Position numbers and translations under genes: made by a program | NCBI RefSeq assembly: GCF_041146395.1 | Contig: NC_090989.1 | Span: 248,238,843-248,302,842 of the forward strand | DNA: 64,000 nt | Direction of reading: 5' to 3' | Origin: Eulemur rufifrons | Lineage: Eukaryota; Chordata; Mammalia; Primates; Lemuridae | In this document: positions 52,510 to 64,000 of the stretch, piece by piece | Layout of the letters: each line of letters opens with the position of its first letter | Numbering within the stretch: the stretch's first letter is position 1 | The notes under the pieces: model-generated | Told to the model about the DNA's origin: nothing | Database searches by the model: none | The model's input: only the letters and a program-made list of their open reading frames with translations

Positions 52510-54970
52510 CTTTCCTCTTTCTGTTATCCTGACTTATATAAAAATCATTTTGTACTTTCTTTCCTTGACAGGATCTGGAATTAGGCATTTCTCTGAGAAT
52601 CCTAGATTTAGTGGATAACTTTTAGAGACTTAAGCGTGGTACTAGCAGTGTTTATTGTTACTAAGAATATGTTCCTTTAAGATAATATATTCTCAGAAAA
52701 TATATATAGTGTGTGTATATATATCAACATTTCATAATACTTTCAGTTTAATTTTAACATGGTATTTTTCTTACTCTTTAATTTCATAATTGCATCTTTT
52801 TATATTGAATAAACTTATTCATAACATAATTAATATAATTGCTTAATTGCTTTATTCTACCTTATAAAAAAGTTTCAAAATAAAAATGCAGATATTACAA
52901 CAAACAAAACTACTGAATTATGTATTAAATTTCTTTTGTTTTGTTTTAATTCTAAGAATACATTCCACTCAGTGAAATTCTAGAGCAAATGTGGTAGGAG
53001 TGGTCCAATCTGAGTCTTGGCAGTAAAGAAATATGTTTTCTGTTAAGAAATTTTAAGCACTAATTACATTTACTAGCACATGATTTATGTTTTATTCTCA
53101 CTATGTGCCCATGATTTTAATATTGCCAGTAAGAAATTAATTACCCCTGCAAATCGTTTCTTAGTCAAATTTTGAAAAAATGTCTACAAGATTATTGTAG
53201 TTATCATTGAGTTTGAATTTCACATACACGTATATAGGCTTTATGTTACACAGTTATTTTACTTTTCATTAGTAAATAATACTTTAAATTTGGAAGTTAC
53301 TTTAGAGAACTCTGATATACAAATCAGCTGAGAACATGCAGTCTCAGCTACCCATGTTTCCTGCAAGAATACATTTGAATGATTCAGAATCCTTCCAGCT
53401 TTCTTTTGATTCAGTTTTTTGTCTCCAATTTCTGCAATACCACATATCTTTGCTGGCAAACAGCGAATTCAAATAAACAATGAACGCTGTGATTGCAAAG
53501 CCAAAAATGCAGAACCCAAATTACTCCGTTTTTGCTGTTATTGACCATCTCACCGAATATTGGTGGAAAAGTAAAAAGACCTTCCCATACAAGCTGGAGT
53601 ACTGCTTATTGTCAAGCTTTGTGCATAGGCAAGAGAAATGTTGAAAAACTAATCACAAGCTTTGCAGTACTGGGTTATCTGAAAAAAAAAAAAAAAGTGG
53701 AAAAGAGAATATGCTCAGATTTTTCTATTTGCTGTATATGATTTTGCAATTCTGTGGAATGAAGTTTTATAATATTTGCCAGCACCCTTGTGCAAATGAG
53801 CTTTTGACAGTGAAACACCAAGACTTAAAACAGCTCCTTGAAGAATGAAAAATGGAAATTGTGTGGAAGACTGTTAATTATGCAATGAAAACAACAACAC
53901 AGAAAGAAGTGGTATTTACATACAAAATATAAGAATCAAGTTTCAAAGAAGAATACCAGAGAAACAATGTATAATTTTTAAATTTTCAGAACTGTATATT
54001 CATTCTAATGCAACAAAGCAAATAATATCAATGGTTTCTATTAGCCATTTTCTCTGCTTTTTTTGTTTGTGTTTTTAGAAAAAGAACAATTTAAAATTAT
54101 TTTTAAATTTGTCTTTATGATATTCCAGTGGAATATCTTAGACTATGGAGATAAAGGAAAGCCAAGAGAATCAATCCAAAAGAGCAAAGACATGGACACA
54201 AAGACATTGTTACACTAGGAACTTTTGGAATTTATTATAAGATGGAAATTTTTAAACAACTCTGCCAAATCCATTTTTACGAGATTTTTTTTCTAGCGAT
54301 TTGTATATGTGTTGCTTTATCTGAAAGGAACTATCCAGTATTAATTTTTTAAAAAATAATCTTTGATCCATTATGAATGATGATAGAATGAAATATAAAC
54401 TAATTTTGCAAAAAACATGAATATGTGAGGATTATTGAAGGCTTTACAGAAGTTTAGGCTTGAAATTACAAACTGTGTCACATGTATATGTTTGCTTTTT
54501 ATTTCTTATCAAGACCAATGCATTAGTGTATTTTAAAAGTATTAATCCATTACTTTTATTTTAAATATTTTATTTCAATTTTAAGTTTTACTGGCATAAT
54601 TGTGCATTCAAACTTCAACAAAAGAAAATTCTCACTGTCTGTATTTCTTTTCTGGTCATTAATGTTACTCATTTTATTTCATTATTATTATTAAAAATAA
54701 ATTTTTCATATAAACAAAGGAGATATTAACAAATAAGCTGCTTCAGGTGTCTGACCATTTCGTCACATCAAGTGCCTCTATTTCAGTTCTTGATATTCTT
54801 TCACAGTTGCAATGTATATATATTGGATATATGTTAATATATCAATATTATATATGTTTAAATTTAAGTTCTGGTATATTGCTGTTTTCTTTTGCTTCAT
54901 TTTTACCCTTTCTGGCAATTTCTATTTCTTCTTGCTGAGAAATTCTAAATTTATTTTCAATCCTTAAGGT
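52510..54970. other. Mostly unassigned
   Basis: AT-rich. It holds the small retroposed insert at 53572-53696 and a short TA/TG microsatellite at about 52700-52730. Nothing else recognised. Confidence 0.45.
53572..53696 (+). pseudogene. Retroposed small RNA-like sequence with hairpin potential, identity unknown
   Basis: A 110-bp body and A15 tail are flanked by GTGGAAAAG (53563-53571 and 53697-53705), so it was inserted by L1 machinery. Two pairs of inverted segments face each other: AGTACTGC (53598-53605) with GCAGTACT (53664-53671), and AAGCTTTGTG (53614-53623) with CACAAGCTT (53654-53662), giving a stem with an asymmetric internal loop and a loop of about 30 bases. This is what a structured small RNA would leave. 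It might be the 3' half of an H/ACA-type snoRNA (AAAAGA before the stem would serve as an H box), but no clear ACA box precedes the tail. I recognise no known RNA. Confidence 0.6.
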
Positions 54971-54974
54971 AAAT

Positions 54975-55385
54975 CTTTATAAGGAGTGACATCAACAAGA
55001 TGCTGGAATAAGAATTCCCAGCCTTTTCCCCACAATAGAAACACTGATTTAACAATGATATACAGGCTAAAATACCCATATGAGATATCTAGAATCAGTT
55101 AAGTGGTTGCAGTACCCAATTTCAGCACAAAGCTAAGAACACTCACTGAATCAGGTCAGAAGAGCAATTTCAGTTAACCTGAGTCAGCCCTTTCCCCAAG
55201 CCAGCACAGCTCACTGCTGAGGAAGATTGCTTTGGCCTGTGACCTTCAGGTGGGGATGTGAGGGAGGTGAGTGAAGAATGCTTGCAACACCCCTAGCCTT
55301 TGGGGATGCTGCATGAGGGGGCTGTTTCTGTCTCACCTCAAGAGGAAAGAGAGAGGAATGGAGCATCCATACAACATCCTGGTCT
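54975..55385 (+). mobile_element. Probable old L1 5'UTR-like segment
   Basis: GC-richer block with 'gatgctggaataagaattcc', 'gaggaagattgctttggcct' and 'acaacatcctggtctttcag', like leaders of old L1. It precedes ORF2-derived sequence but is separated by a small inverted piece. Confidence 0.4.
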
Positions 55386-55390
55386 TTCAG

Positions 55391-55470
55391 TGCACCTCAC
55401 TTAGCTAATTTCACTTAGCATAATATCCTCCAGATTTATCGATATAGTTGCAAATGATAGGATGTGCTTC
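55391..55470 (-). mobile_element. Small inverted L1 3'-end piece
   Basis: Its complement has 'aaatctggaggatattatgc' followed by 'taagtgaaatta', from the end of ORF2. It lies between two plus-strand L1 segments, so it marks an internal rearrangement. Confidence 0.6.
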
Positions 55471-55479
55471 TATCTGAAG

Positions 55480-56230
55480 GGAAATAGGAAAAAAAAAAAA
55501 ATCCTAAAATTCGTTTGGAACCACAAAAGACCTGAATAGCCAAAACAATCTTGAACAAGAAGAATAAAGCTTGAAGCATCTCACTTTCCGATTTAAAAAT
55601 CTATTACTTAGCTAGAGTAATTGGAACAGTGTATCAGTAATCAAGAGAGACATATGAACCAATGGAACAGAAAAAATAGCCCAGAAATAAACCCATATAT
55701 GTACGGTCAACTGACCTTTGACAAGGGTGCCAAGAATACACAATGGGGAAGGACAGTCTCTTCAGCAAAAACTGGAAAAACTGTACATCCACATGCAAAG
55801 GAATGAAATTAGACCTTTATCTTACACCACACATAAAAATCATCTCAGAATGGATTAAAGGCTTAAATGCAAGACCTGAAACTGTAAAAGTCCTAGATGA
55901 AAAGAGGGGGAGATTTTTGACATTGGTTTTGGCAAGGACTTCTTGGATATAATACCAAAAGTACACGCAACAAAAACAAAAATAGGTAAGTGGTACTACA
56001 TCAAACTAAAAACTTCTACACAACAAAGGAAACAATCAGCAAAATGAAAAGGCAACCCATGGAATAGGAGAAGATATTTGCAAACCATTTATCTGGTGAA
56101 GGTTTAATATTCAAAATATGTAACAACTCCACAACTAAACAAATAATCTAATAAAAGTGGGCGAAGGACTTGAATCGACGTTTCTCAAAACAACAACAAA
56201 AACCCAAGCATACAAATGGATGAGAGGAAA
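55480..56230 (+). mobile_element. L1 ORF2 C-terminal fragment
   Basis: Shows 'ggaaccacaaaagacctgaa', 'ggtcaactgacctttgacaa' and 'cttggatataataccaaaag' in ORF2 order. Frame broken (short open pieces at 55621-55806 and 55743-55952). 56235-56590 after it is unassigned. Confidence 0.85.
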
Positions 56231-56594
56231 GTAGAGCAGGAAATGTTAAAATTTGAGCTGTAATTGATTAACAGGGTGTTAGTATTTATCTCTATGTTTA
56301 TCTGCATGTTTGACAGATTTCCTTATTTAAAAAAACCAAAACAGCAAAATTTTTATCCAGTCTTAAAAAGAATAAGAACTATTGTTTAAACTGCACAGCA
56401 AATAAAGTATTCAGCTTGTATTTAGGGATTTTATTAACCCTATATACTTAAAAATAAGATCACATTCAGCATGATTAGGTGTACAGAATATGAGATAGGC
56501 ACTGAAACCAAGACTCCACTGTGAGGTTGGTAAATTTAACTCTCTTGTTTTAAACTCGGTCCAGGGCATACCTATCATTAAATGAGATATTGCT

Positions 56595-57225
56595 CTATTT
56601 AAAATACTTAACTAAAGAAGATACATGGATGGCAAATACACATATGAAAAGATATTCAACATCTTCAGTCATCATGGTTATGCAAACTAAATTCACAATG
56701 AGGTATCACTACATACCCACTAAAATAGCTTTTAAAAAATGACCATACCAAGGGTGTTAGGTTGTGAAGATATTGGAACTCTCATCTCCCAGAACTTTCA
56801 TTCTATCAATGTAAAATGGTATAACAACTTTGAAAAGTATTTTAGAACTTTCTGAAAAAATTCAACATACACCTACCATATAACCCAGCCACTCTATCTC
56901 TAGGTATTTATTCATAAGAAATAAAAGCTTATATTCACATGAAGTCATGTACTTGAATGTTTACAGCCACATTATTTGTAAAAACTTCAAAATAGAAACA
57001 ACCCAAATGTCCATCAACAGGTAAATAAATTAAAAAAATTTAGTATGACATAAAACAAAATACTACTTAGTGATAAAAAGGAATGAACCATTGATACATT
57101 GAACAACATGATTGAATCTCAAAATCATTATATGGAATGAAAAAAGCCAGACAGAAGAGGGCACCTACTGTATGATTCTGTCTATGTAAAATTATAGAAA
57201 ATAAAATGGAATCTTCAATTACAAA
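56595..57225 (+). mobile_element. Ancient L1 3' end
   Basis: Old L1M-type ORF2 end: 'atgaaaagatattcaacatc', 'cataagaaataaaagcttat', 'gtaaaaacttcaaaatagaa', 'gaatctcaaaatcattatat'. It may continue the element at 55480-56230 after loss of the intervening part. Confidence 0.75.
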
Positions 57226-57985
57226 AAAACACAAATATCCAACAGATGTATGAAAAGATGCTCAACATCATCAATCAGAAAAACACAAATCAATCACAAT
57301 GAGATATCACCTCAAGCTTGTTATGATGGCTGTTACCTAAAAAAACAAAAGATGAGGATGTAGAAAAATTGCAACCATTGTACACTGTTGATGGGTATGT
57401 GAAATGGTACAGCTATTATGAAAAACAGTATGGAGGTTCTTCAAAAAATTAAAAACAGAACTGCCGTATGATCTGGTAATCACACTTCTGGGTGAATATC
57501 CTAAAGTACTGAAATTAGTTGAAGAGATGTCTGCACTCCCTTGTTCATTGCAGCATTTTTCCCAATAGTTACGGAATGGAGACAACCTAAATGTCCATGG
57601 ATGGATGAATGAATTTTAAAATTGTAGAATATACACACAATGAAATATTATTCAAAAGATAAAGGAAATACTGTCTTATCCTCCAACACAGATGAACTTG
57701 GAAGACATTATGCTAAGTGAAATAAGCTAGTCACAGAACAAATACTCCATGATTTCACTTTTATGGGGTATCTATCATAGTTAAACTCAGAGAAGCAGAC
57801 AGAACAGTAGTTGCCAAGACCTGAGAGGAGGGGAAATGGAAAGTTGTTGTTCAATGGATGTAAAGTTTTAGTTGTCCAAAATGAGTATGTTCTATAGATC
57901 TGCTGTGCAACATAGGGCTTGTAATTAATAATTATGCATTGCACACTTAAAAAATAAATGAGTAGATCTCACGTTAAGTTTTCTA
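57226..57985 (+). mobile_element. L1 3' end, second copy
   Basis: Restarts the same ORF2 C-terminal region ('aaaagatgctcaacatcatc') and runs to the 3'UTR ('ctatagatctgctgtgcaac'). It duplicates the content of 56595-57225, so it is a separate insertion of a different subfamily. Confidence 0.85.
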
Positions 57986-57989
57986 TGTA

Positions 57990-59418
57990 AAAAATCTTTG
58001 TATCATCATGAATGTTTTTAAAATCAATATTTATATTTAAACATACTTATATTTACATCTGTTGGATTTTCAAGGACCAGCTGTTAGTAGGATGATATTT
58101 TGGAGGAGTATGGGAGAAAATTAATGACCTGAAGAATTATTTATTATTATTTTTTGGCTAATGAGATGTGCAGCTTCCTTAATGTAAGGCTCTCCTAACT
58201 CATTTTTCTATGCACCTTATGATATCTTTTTCCATTCAGCCACTTTTCAGCACTTCTTTCTTATCCTGTTTGGTCTCAGAATTGACTAAATCAGTTTTTA
58301 CTAGGGGTAGGTAGGGGGTGCTCCCATCCTAGGGGTGTGTTTTAGTCTTGGTTGCTGGTGTTCTCTGGGTATCGCTTTCTCTAGCTCTTGCTTGGGTTCC
58401 TTAATTTCCTTCATGCTGCCCTCCACGGCATCCAGCTATTTGTAGTAATTCTGCTGGGTTTGAATATCCCCTGTTTCCTGCTCACTTGCATCTTACTGAG
58501 AAATTGCCAGCTGTCCCTAGGTACTTCTCACTTATGGTGTAAATTGTGGTACTTTTTTTTTATTTCCTTTGTTGTTACCTATGCTTTTGAGACAAATAAG
58601 TAGAGAATCATGAGCTCTAGGCTGCTCTGCTGCTTCTAATGAAAAATGAAACACTAAGAATATTGTTTAAATGATAATTATACTCAAAAGATTGACAAAA
58701 TAATTTAAGTCAGAATTCTAAAGGTGAGAGAGGAAAAGGTAACGAAATTTAACTCATTTTTTTTTTATTTAGAAAGAAAATCATGAATGTCTAAGATTAA
58801 AATTTATTTAGCATTATTGAGGTAAGAACCAGAAGAGATGAAAGTCCAAACTGACAAAAGTAGTTTCCTCTGGGAAGCAGATGTGGTAATGGAGAGTGAT
58901 GGAATAGAGAATTTTTATTTTCTTCATAAGCTATTCTTTACCACTTATGTTCGACCATGTGCATGTGTTGCTATGTTCTCTCTCTCTTTCTTGTCATCTC
59001 TGTCTTTCTCATCTCTCTGAGAGGTTTATTAGCAGTACCCCTGATCCTTCCCGTCTTCTGTGTCTTCTAGTTCTGCAACATTCAGGTCCTGAAATTAGAA
59101 AATAGAGAGTCTGGGCTTATATGTAATTTATTAGGAGATTTAATGGCTGTCATAACACCCTGCTGGACACCATAGGAGCCAAGGCTACGGATGAATTATT
59201 CTTCTCAATTTAAGTGCCAGACTTTTACTTCAAAGATACTATGAATTATTGAAAAGACTTCAAAAAGCTTTTCTTGTGATTTCTAATAATTCAAGTTACT
59301 ATTGAATATTTTTAGTTCAGATAATCTTGTGATTGGCTCTGCAACTTCTCTATAAAAACATTTAATTATCACTTGAATATAATAGAATTTGTGCATATTA
59401 TATTATGGGTATGTATTT
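57990..59418. other. Unassigned
   Basis: 58290-58540 is less AT-rich but has no recognisable ORF or repeat. Short CT-rich patch at about 58975-59025. Nothing else. Confidence 0.45.
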
Positions 59419-59429
59419 TAAACTTTTAG

Positions 59430-59784
59430 GTTTTTTTTTTTTTTTTGTTTTTTTTTTTTTTTTTTTTGTTGAGACAGAGTCTCACTCTGTTGCCCAGGCT
59501 AGAGTGAGTGCCGTGGCGTCAGCTTAGCTCACAGCAACCTCAAACTCCTGGGCTTAAGCGATCCTACTGCCTCAGCCTCCCGAGTAGCTGGGACTACAGG
59601 CATGCGCCACTATGCCTGGCTAATTTTTTCTATATAGATTTTTAGTTGTCCATATAATGTCTTTCTATTTTTAGTAGAGACGAGGTCTCGCTCAGGCTGG
59701 TCTCGAACTCCTGACCTTGAGCAATCCACCCGCCTCGGCCTCCCAGAGTGCTAGGATTACAGGCGTGAGCCACCGCGCCCGGCC
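59430..59784 (-). mobile_element. Young lemur-type Alu, minus strand, 11-bp TSD
   Basis: Between TAAACTTTTAG repeats (59419-59429 and 59785-59795). Long tail complement (T-runs with single G interruptions, 59431-59468), lemur linker insert at about 59623-59670, and an intact 5' end (complement ggccgggcgcggtggctcac). Confidence 0.97.
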
Positions 59785-60017
59785 TAAACTTTTAGTTTTT
59801 GACTAAACTGATTTCCTTAGCAGTCAACTACTTTGAAGGCAGATTCATATTATTTAGTGTTGTTTTGTTATTGTTGTGCTAGACATATTTAACTTTTCTT
59901 AGGTGATGATTGAATTTTGGTCATTTTTGGTTTCTTGTGAGTGGATAAGCTAGAATAATTAATTCTAAGAAAAGAACTCTCCACATTTGCCCCCTCATAT
60001 TATGAAAACTAAATATC

Positions 60018-60363
60018 GGGCCGGGCGCGGTGGCTCACGCCTGTAATCCTAGCACTCTGGGAGGCCGAGGTGGGCGGATCATTTGAGCTCAGGAGTTCGA
60101 GACCAGCCTGAGCAAGAGCGAGACCCCATCTCTACTAAAAATAGAAAGAAATTATATGGACAGCTAAAAATATATATAGAAAAAATTAGCCGGGCATGGT
60201 GGTGCATGCCTGTAGTCCCAGCTACTTGGGAGGCTGAGACAGGAGGATCCCTTGAGCTCAGGAGTTTGAGGTTGCTGTGAGCTAGGCTGACGCCACGGCA
60301 CTCACTCTATCCTGGGCAACAGAGTGAGACTCTGTCTCAAAAAAAAAAAAAAAAAAAAAAAAA
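60018..60363 (+). mobile_element. Young lemur-type Alu, plus strand, 14-bp TSD
   Basis: Between GAAAACTAAATATC repeats (60004-60017 and 60364-60377). It begins with one extra G before ggccgggcgcggtggctcac, has the linker insert at about 60144-60182 (agaaattatatggacagcta), and ends in an A-run of about 24. It faces the minus-strand copy 233 bp upstream. Confidence 0.97.
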
Positions 60364-60573
60364 GAAAACTAAATATCCCCCAAGTTTCAAAGACTTGATA
60401 AGTTCTATAGAATATAATTTACTAATAAATTGGAAATTTCAAAATCTATGATATACTGTCTGGTAGGTTTGAATATTAAATCCAATTCAAGACATGCAAG
60501 ATATGACATCTGGCATTTGTGAGAAATTCAGTCAAGTCATTTGTAACGAATACTAAAATACTGCATAATTTCT

Positions 60574-61117
60574 GGGCTTTCTATTCCATTCCATTGGTTG
60601 TTGTATATATGTATATGCCTATATCATGCTGTTTTGGTTACAATAGCTTTATATTATATTTTGAAAACAGAGAAAGTGTGATGCCTCCAGCTTGTTCTTT
60701 TTATTCAAGATTGTTTTGGCTATTTGAGGTGTTTTTGATTCCATATGAATTTTAAGATTATTTATTTTATTTCTGTGACAATAACATAGGAATTTTGATA
60801 GAGATTGAATTTTATCTGCAGATCACCTTGGGTAGTAAGGACATTTTAGCAATATTAATTCTTCAAATCCATGAGCATGGGATATCTTTCCATTTATTTG
60901 TGTCATCTTCAATTTATTTCTTGAAAGTTTTATAGTTTTCAGTATATAGATTTTCATCGCCTTGGTTAAATTTACTCCTAAGAATTTTTGATGCTATTGC
61001 AAATGACATTGTTTTCTTAATTTACTTGGGTAGTCTGTTGTTAGCGTATAGAAAGATTATGGATTTTTTTGTGAAGTCTTTGGGGTTTTCTATATATATA
61101 AGACCATGTTATCAGCA
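60574..61117 (-). mobile_element. Inverted 5' segment of a twin-primed L1
   Basis: Its complement is L1 ORF2 after the RT ('ctgataacatggtc' at its start, 'accaaaacagcatgatatag' near its end). It joins the direct segment at 61130 head to head. Confidence 0.88.
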
Positions 61118-61129
61118 ATTAGAGAAAAT

Positions 61130-62640
61130 TTCAAAACAGCATGGTATTGACATAAAAACAGACATGTTGAGCAATGGAACAAGATAGAAAGCTCAGAAAT
61201 AAACCCAGGTGTTATGATCAATTGGTTTTTGACAAAGGTGCCAAGAACATACAATGGGAAAAGGACAATCTCTTCAATAAATATTTTGGAAAAACTGGAT
61301 ATGCACATACAGATGAATAAAATTGGACCCTTATCTTACCCCATGTACAAAAATCAACTGAAAATGGATCAAAGACTTAAATGTAAGACCAAAAATTGTA
61401 AAATTATTAGAAGAAAATGGGGGAAAAGCTCCCCAACATTGGTCTGGACAAAGATTTCTTGGATATGACCCCAAAAGCACAGGCACAAAAGCAAAAATAG
61501 GCCAATAGGATTGTGTCAAACTAAAATCTTTGTATATAAAAGAAAATGTGAAGATACAAACAATTTGAAAGAAAATATTTGCAAACCATACATCTGGCTA
61601 ATAACAAACTATGTAGGGAACTCAAACAATTCAAAAGCATAAAAATATAAAAACAAATAACTCAACTAAAAAAATGAGCAAAGGACTGAATAGACATTTC
61701 TCAGAAAAGGCATATGAATGGCCAACAAATATATGAAAAGTGCTCAACTTTTCTCATTATTGGGGAAACGCAAATTAGAACCACAATGAGATATTACTTC
61801 ACATGTGTTAGGGTGGATATTATGATAAGAAGTGTTGTGGATGTGAAGAAAAGGAAATCCTTGCATACTGCTAGTGGGAATGTAAATTAGTACCGCCATG
61901 GTTTGGAAAACAATATGGAAGACCTTCAAAAATAAATAAATTAATTAATTAATTAAAAAAAAGAACTACTATATGATCCAGAAATCTCACTTCTGGGTAT
62001 AAATCCAAAATAATTGAAATTAGTTTGTCAAATAGGTACCTGTATTCCATGTTCATTTCACCATTACTCACAATAGCCAAGATATGGAAGCAACCTAAGT
62101 GTCCATGAAGGGATAAATGAATAAAGAATATGTGGTATATATACACAATAGAATACTACCATCTTTACAAAGAAGGAAGTTCCATCATTTCAACAACATA
62201 GATGAACCTAAAGGACAATAAGCTAAATGAAATAAGCCAGACACAGAAAGACAAATACTATGTGATCTCATTTATATGTGGAGTCTAAATAGTTGAACTT
62301 ATAGAAGGAAAGAGTACAATGTAGGTTACTAGCAGCTGGTGAAGGGAGAGATGTTGGTTAAAGGGCGCAAAGTTCCATTTGGAAGGAATAAATTTGTGAG
62401 ATTTATTGCATAGCATAGTGACCGTAGTTAATAATAATGTATTATATATTTCAAAATTGCTAAGAGAGAAGATTGAAAATGTGCTCACCACAAAAAGATA
62501 AGTAGGTGAGATAATAGATATGTTAACTAGCTTCATTCAATCTTTCTACTAAATATAAGTGTGTATATATATATAGAAATAGTATATTGTACCCAATAAA
62601 TATATATATAATTATTACTTGTCAATTAAAATTTTTAAAA
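61130..62640 (+). mobile_element. Direct 3' segment of the same L1
   Basis: Starts 'caaaacagcatggtattgac', repeating about 62 bp of the inverted part, and continues through 'ggttttt gacaaaggtgcc' to the ORF2 end and a 3'UTR with an AT microsatellite (62557-62612) and a short A-run. Frame broken in several places. Confidence 0.88.
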
Positions 62641-62644
62641 AAGA

Positions 62645-63379
62645 ATTTCACTAAAAATTGGATAATTGAAGGGAGTTTTTTCTTTCTTATACTAGGAGAG
62701 GTAAGACACAGCTGACTTCTAGAAAAAGTTTCTACTTTAGTCAAAGGTTGGTTGCATGGGCTATACTGGGATTTCTCTACTTGCAAGAATGTAGTGGCAA
62801 TGTGGCTTATTGCATATCCAATCATACTTAAAATTTGGATAAACAAATGTGCATTTTACGCTAATCTTTAAGGCACTGAGGCATATCACCAATTAATTTT
62901 TTTTACATTCTCAATTCTTGTTTTTATTGTCACCAATTTCAACTTTAATATGACCTAGGAGAGAATGCAACTGTTATGTCTTCAACTGCTCTCCAATTTT
63001 TTTCACGACTGCCCTTTCGTAATGACTCCTAGACTTAATGTTATACCTATAGATCCAATACCTTCATGAATTCCACTATAAACACCAACAGTTTTCCATG
63101 GTTTTCCTTTGCTTTCTGTAGTGGATGATTTTTGAGTTATACTCTTTCTTGTATTTTGAGGGTTCTCTTTTTCTTTTTTGTTCTAGAGTATTTTTAGGCA
63201 TAAAAACTCAATCCTGTGCTCTAAAGACTTGATGTTTTCTAAGAGATCAGTAAAAAAATGCCTTTGGTTTTATTTGCAGTTGAGTGATAGTTAGGTTTTA
63301 ACACCTAACCTATAGTCAGAAGGCATTGATAAACATGGTTCTCATCCAAAAATATTTTATTCCCTGAATTTGTCATTTT
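62645..63379. other. Unassigned
   Basis: No gene or clear repeat. The ORF at 62622-62846 (minus) has no domain and overlaps the L1 tail. Confidence 0.4.
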
Positions 63380-63960
63380 CTGTATTCTCAAATCCATCCA
63401 TAAAAGCTCATCACTGCATTGATCCAGGCTATCCCTACAGTCCTACTTAGATCCTGACTTGGTCTCTCCATAGCAAATCTTGTCTCATTTAGCACATTCT
63501 TTATACAGCACCGTATAATCTGAATCTTCCTAACTCTTTATTCATGTTACCTACTTTTATTCTAGCTCCAATACTTTTATTGGTTTCTTAGATATGCCAT
63601 GTAGTGTTATATCCCTGGACTGGAATATTTCCCTTGCTTAAAACTTTTTCACCCTCCTCTTATCCCTCTTTACCACAAATATATTGCCTAGCCAACTATT
63701 CATATCCACCTCAGGTAAGCCACTTTTCAGAGTTCCATGCTTTTCTTGCATTGCTAGAATATTTTCCCTTTTTCATTCCATACAAGTCATTGTGTATAAT
63801 TGATCCATAATAATGGATCTGACCATTCAAAATTTCAGATTAAGTGTTTGTCAATGTAAGCTCCTCAAGGGCAGACATTTTCCTCTCCTATCCATCTCTA
63901 AATCCACAGATTCTTGACATTATCTAGTATGTAATAAAAATAATACATATTTGTTCAATG
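63380..63960 (+). mobile_element. L2 LINE 3' end relic
   Basis: Words in L2 order: 'ctggactggaatatttccct', 'agttccatgcttttcttgca', 'taagctcctcaagggcagac', and the end 'ataatacatatttgttcaat'. Old and indel-rich. The ORF at 63604-63810 falls within it and is not a gene. Confidence 0.7.
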
Positions 63961-64000
63961 AGAAAATACCTTCTTATAAATCTCCTAGTAAAATCTATGT

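Overview
The window looks like non-coding nuclear DNA from a strepsirrhine primate, most likely a Malagasy lemur. The main evidence is the youngest Alu copies (48959-49298, 59430-59784, 60018-60363 and the fragment at 1-95). They have the 7SL-derived dimeric body but carry the right-arm variant GCTAGGCTGACGCCACGGCA, and the three complete ones also have an AT-rich block of about 35-45 bp inserted in the linker between the two arms. I associate this form with lemur Alus. The DNA is AT-rich with no codon-biased open reading frames. I see no intact protein-coding gene, no spliced exon I could defend, no functional RNA gene, no CRISPR array and no operon-like layout. It reads as a gene desert or the inside of a very large intron.

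Almost everything recognisable is transposon fossil. 0-7.5 kb is a nested stack: old L1 fragments, a Tigger-like DNA transposon, three insertions of the 3' end of one L1 lineage, and a short Y1 RNA retrocopy. 7.5-14.9 kb is mostly unassigned, with another Tigger-like element at 12.8 kb. 14.9-16.6 kb is an L1 3' half and an Alu monomer. 16.6-24.3 kb holds a solo LTR, an L1 tail, an old L1 3' end and microsatellites. 24.3-28.0 kb has an L1 reverse-transcriptase pseudogene split by a retrocopy capped with telomeric repeats, then an L1 5' end, two LTR remnants and an AluJ-like copy.

28-38.6 kb is sparse (one minus-strand Alu, one L1 tail, DNA-transposon and L2 relics). 38.6-40.5 kb has MER5A and an inverted L1 5' half. 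44.0-49.3 kb is the longest L1 fossil (5'UTR-ORF1-ORF2), interrupted by a GC-rich processed pseudogene of unidentified parent and ended by a young Alu. 49.3-55 kb holds a solo MaLR LTR with 5-bp target duplication and a small retroposed hairpin RNA of unknown origin. 55-62.6 kb is a run of L1 fragments, an inverted pair of young Alus and a twin-primed L1. The window ends in an L2 relic.

The most unusual items are (TTAGGG)4 at the far end of a retrocopy inside an L1 (24413-24804), a 125-bp insertion with poly(A), TSD and strong hairpin potential (53572-53696), the GC-rich retrocopy at 47679-48583, and the Y1 fragment at 6733-6776. No new protein system is visible. Family names are from memory of consensus sequences and were not checked with a repeat-masking program; boundaries of old elements are approximate.
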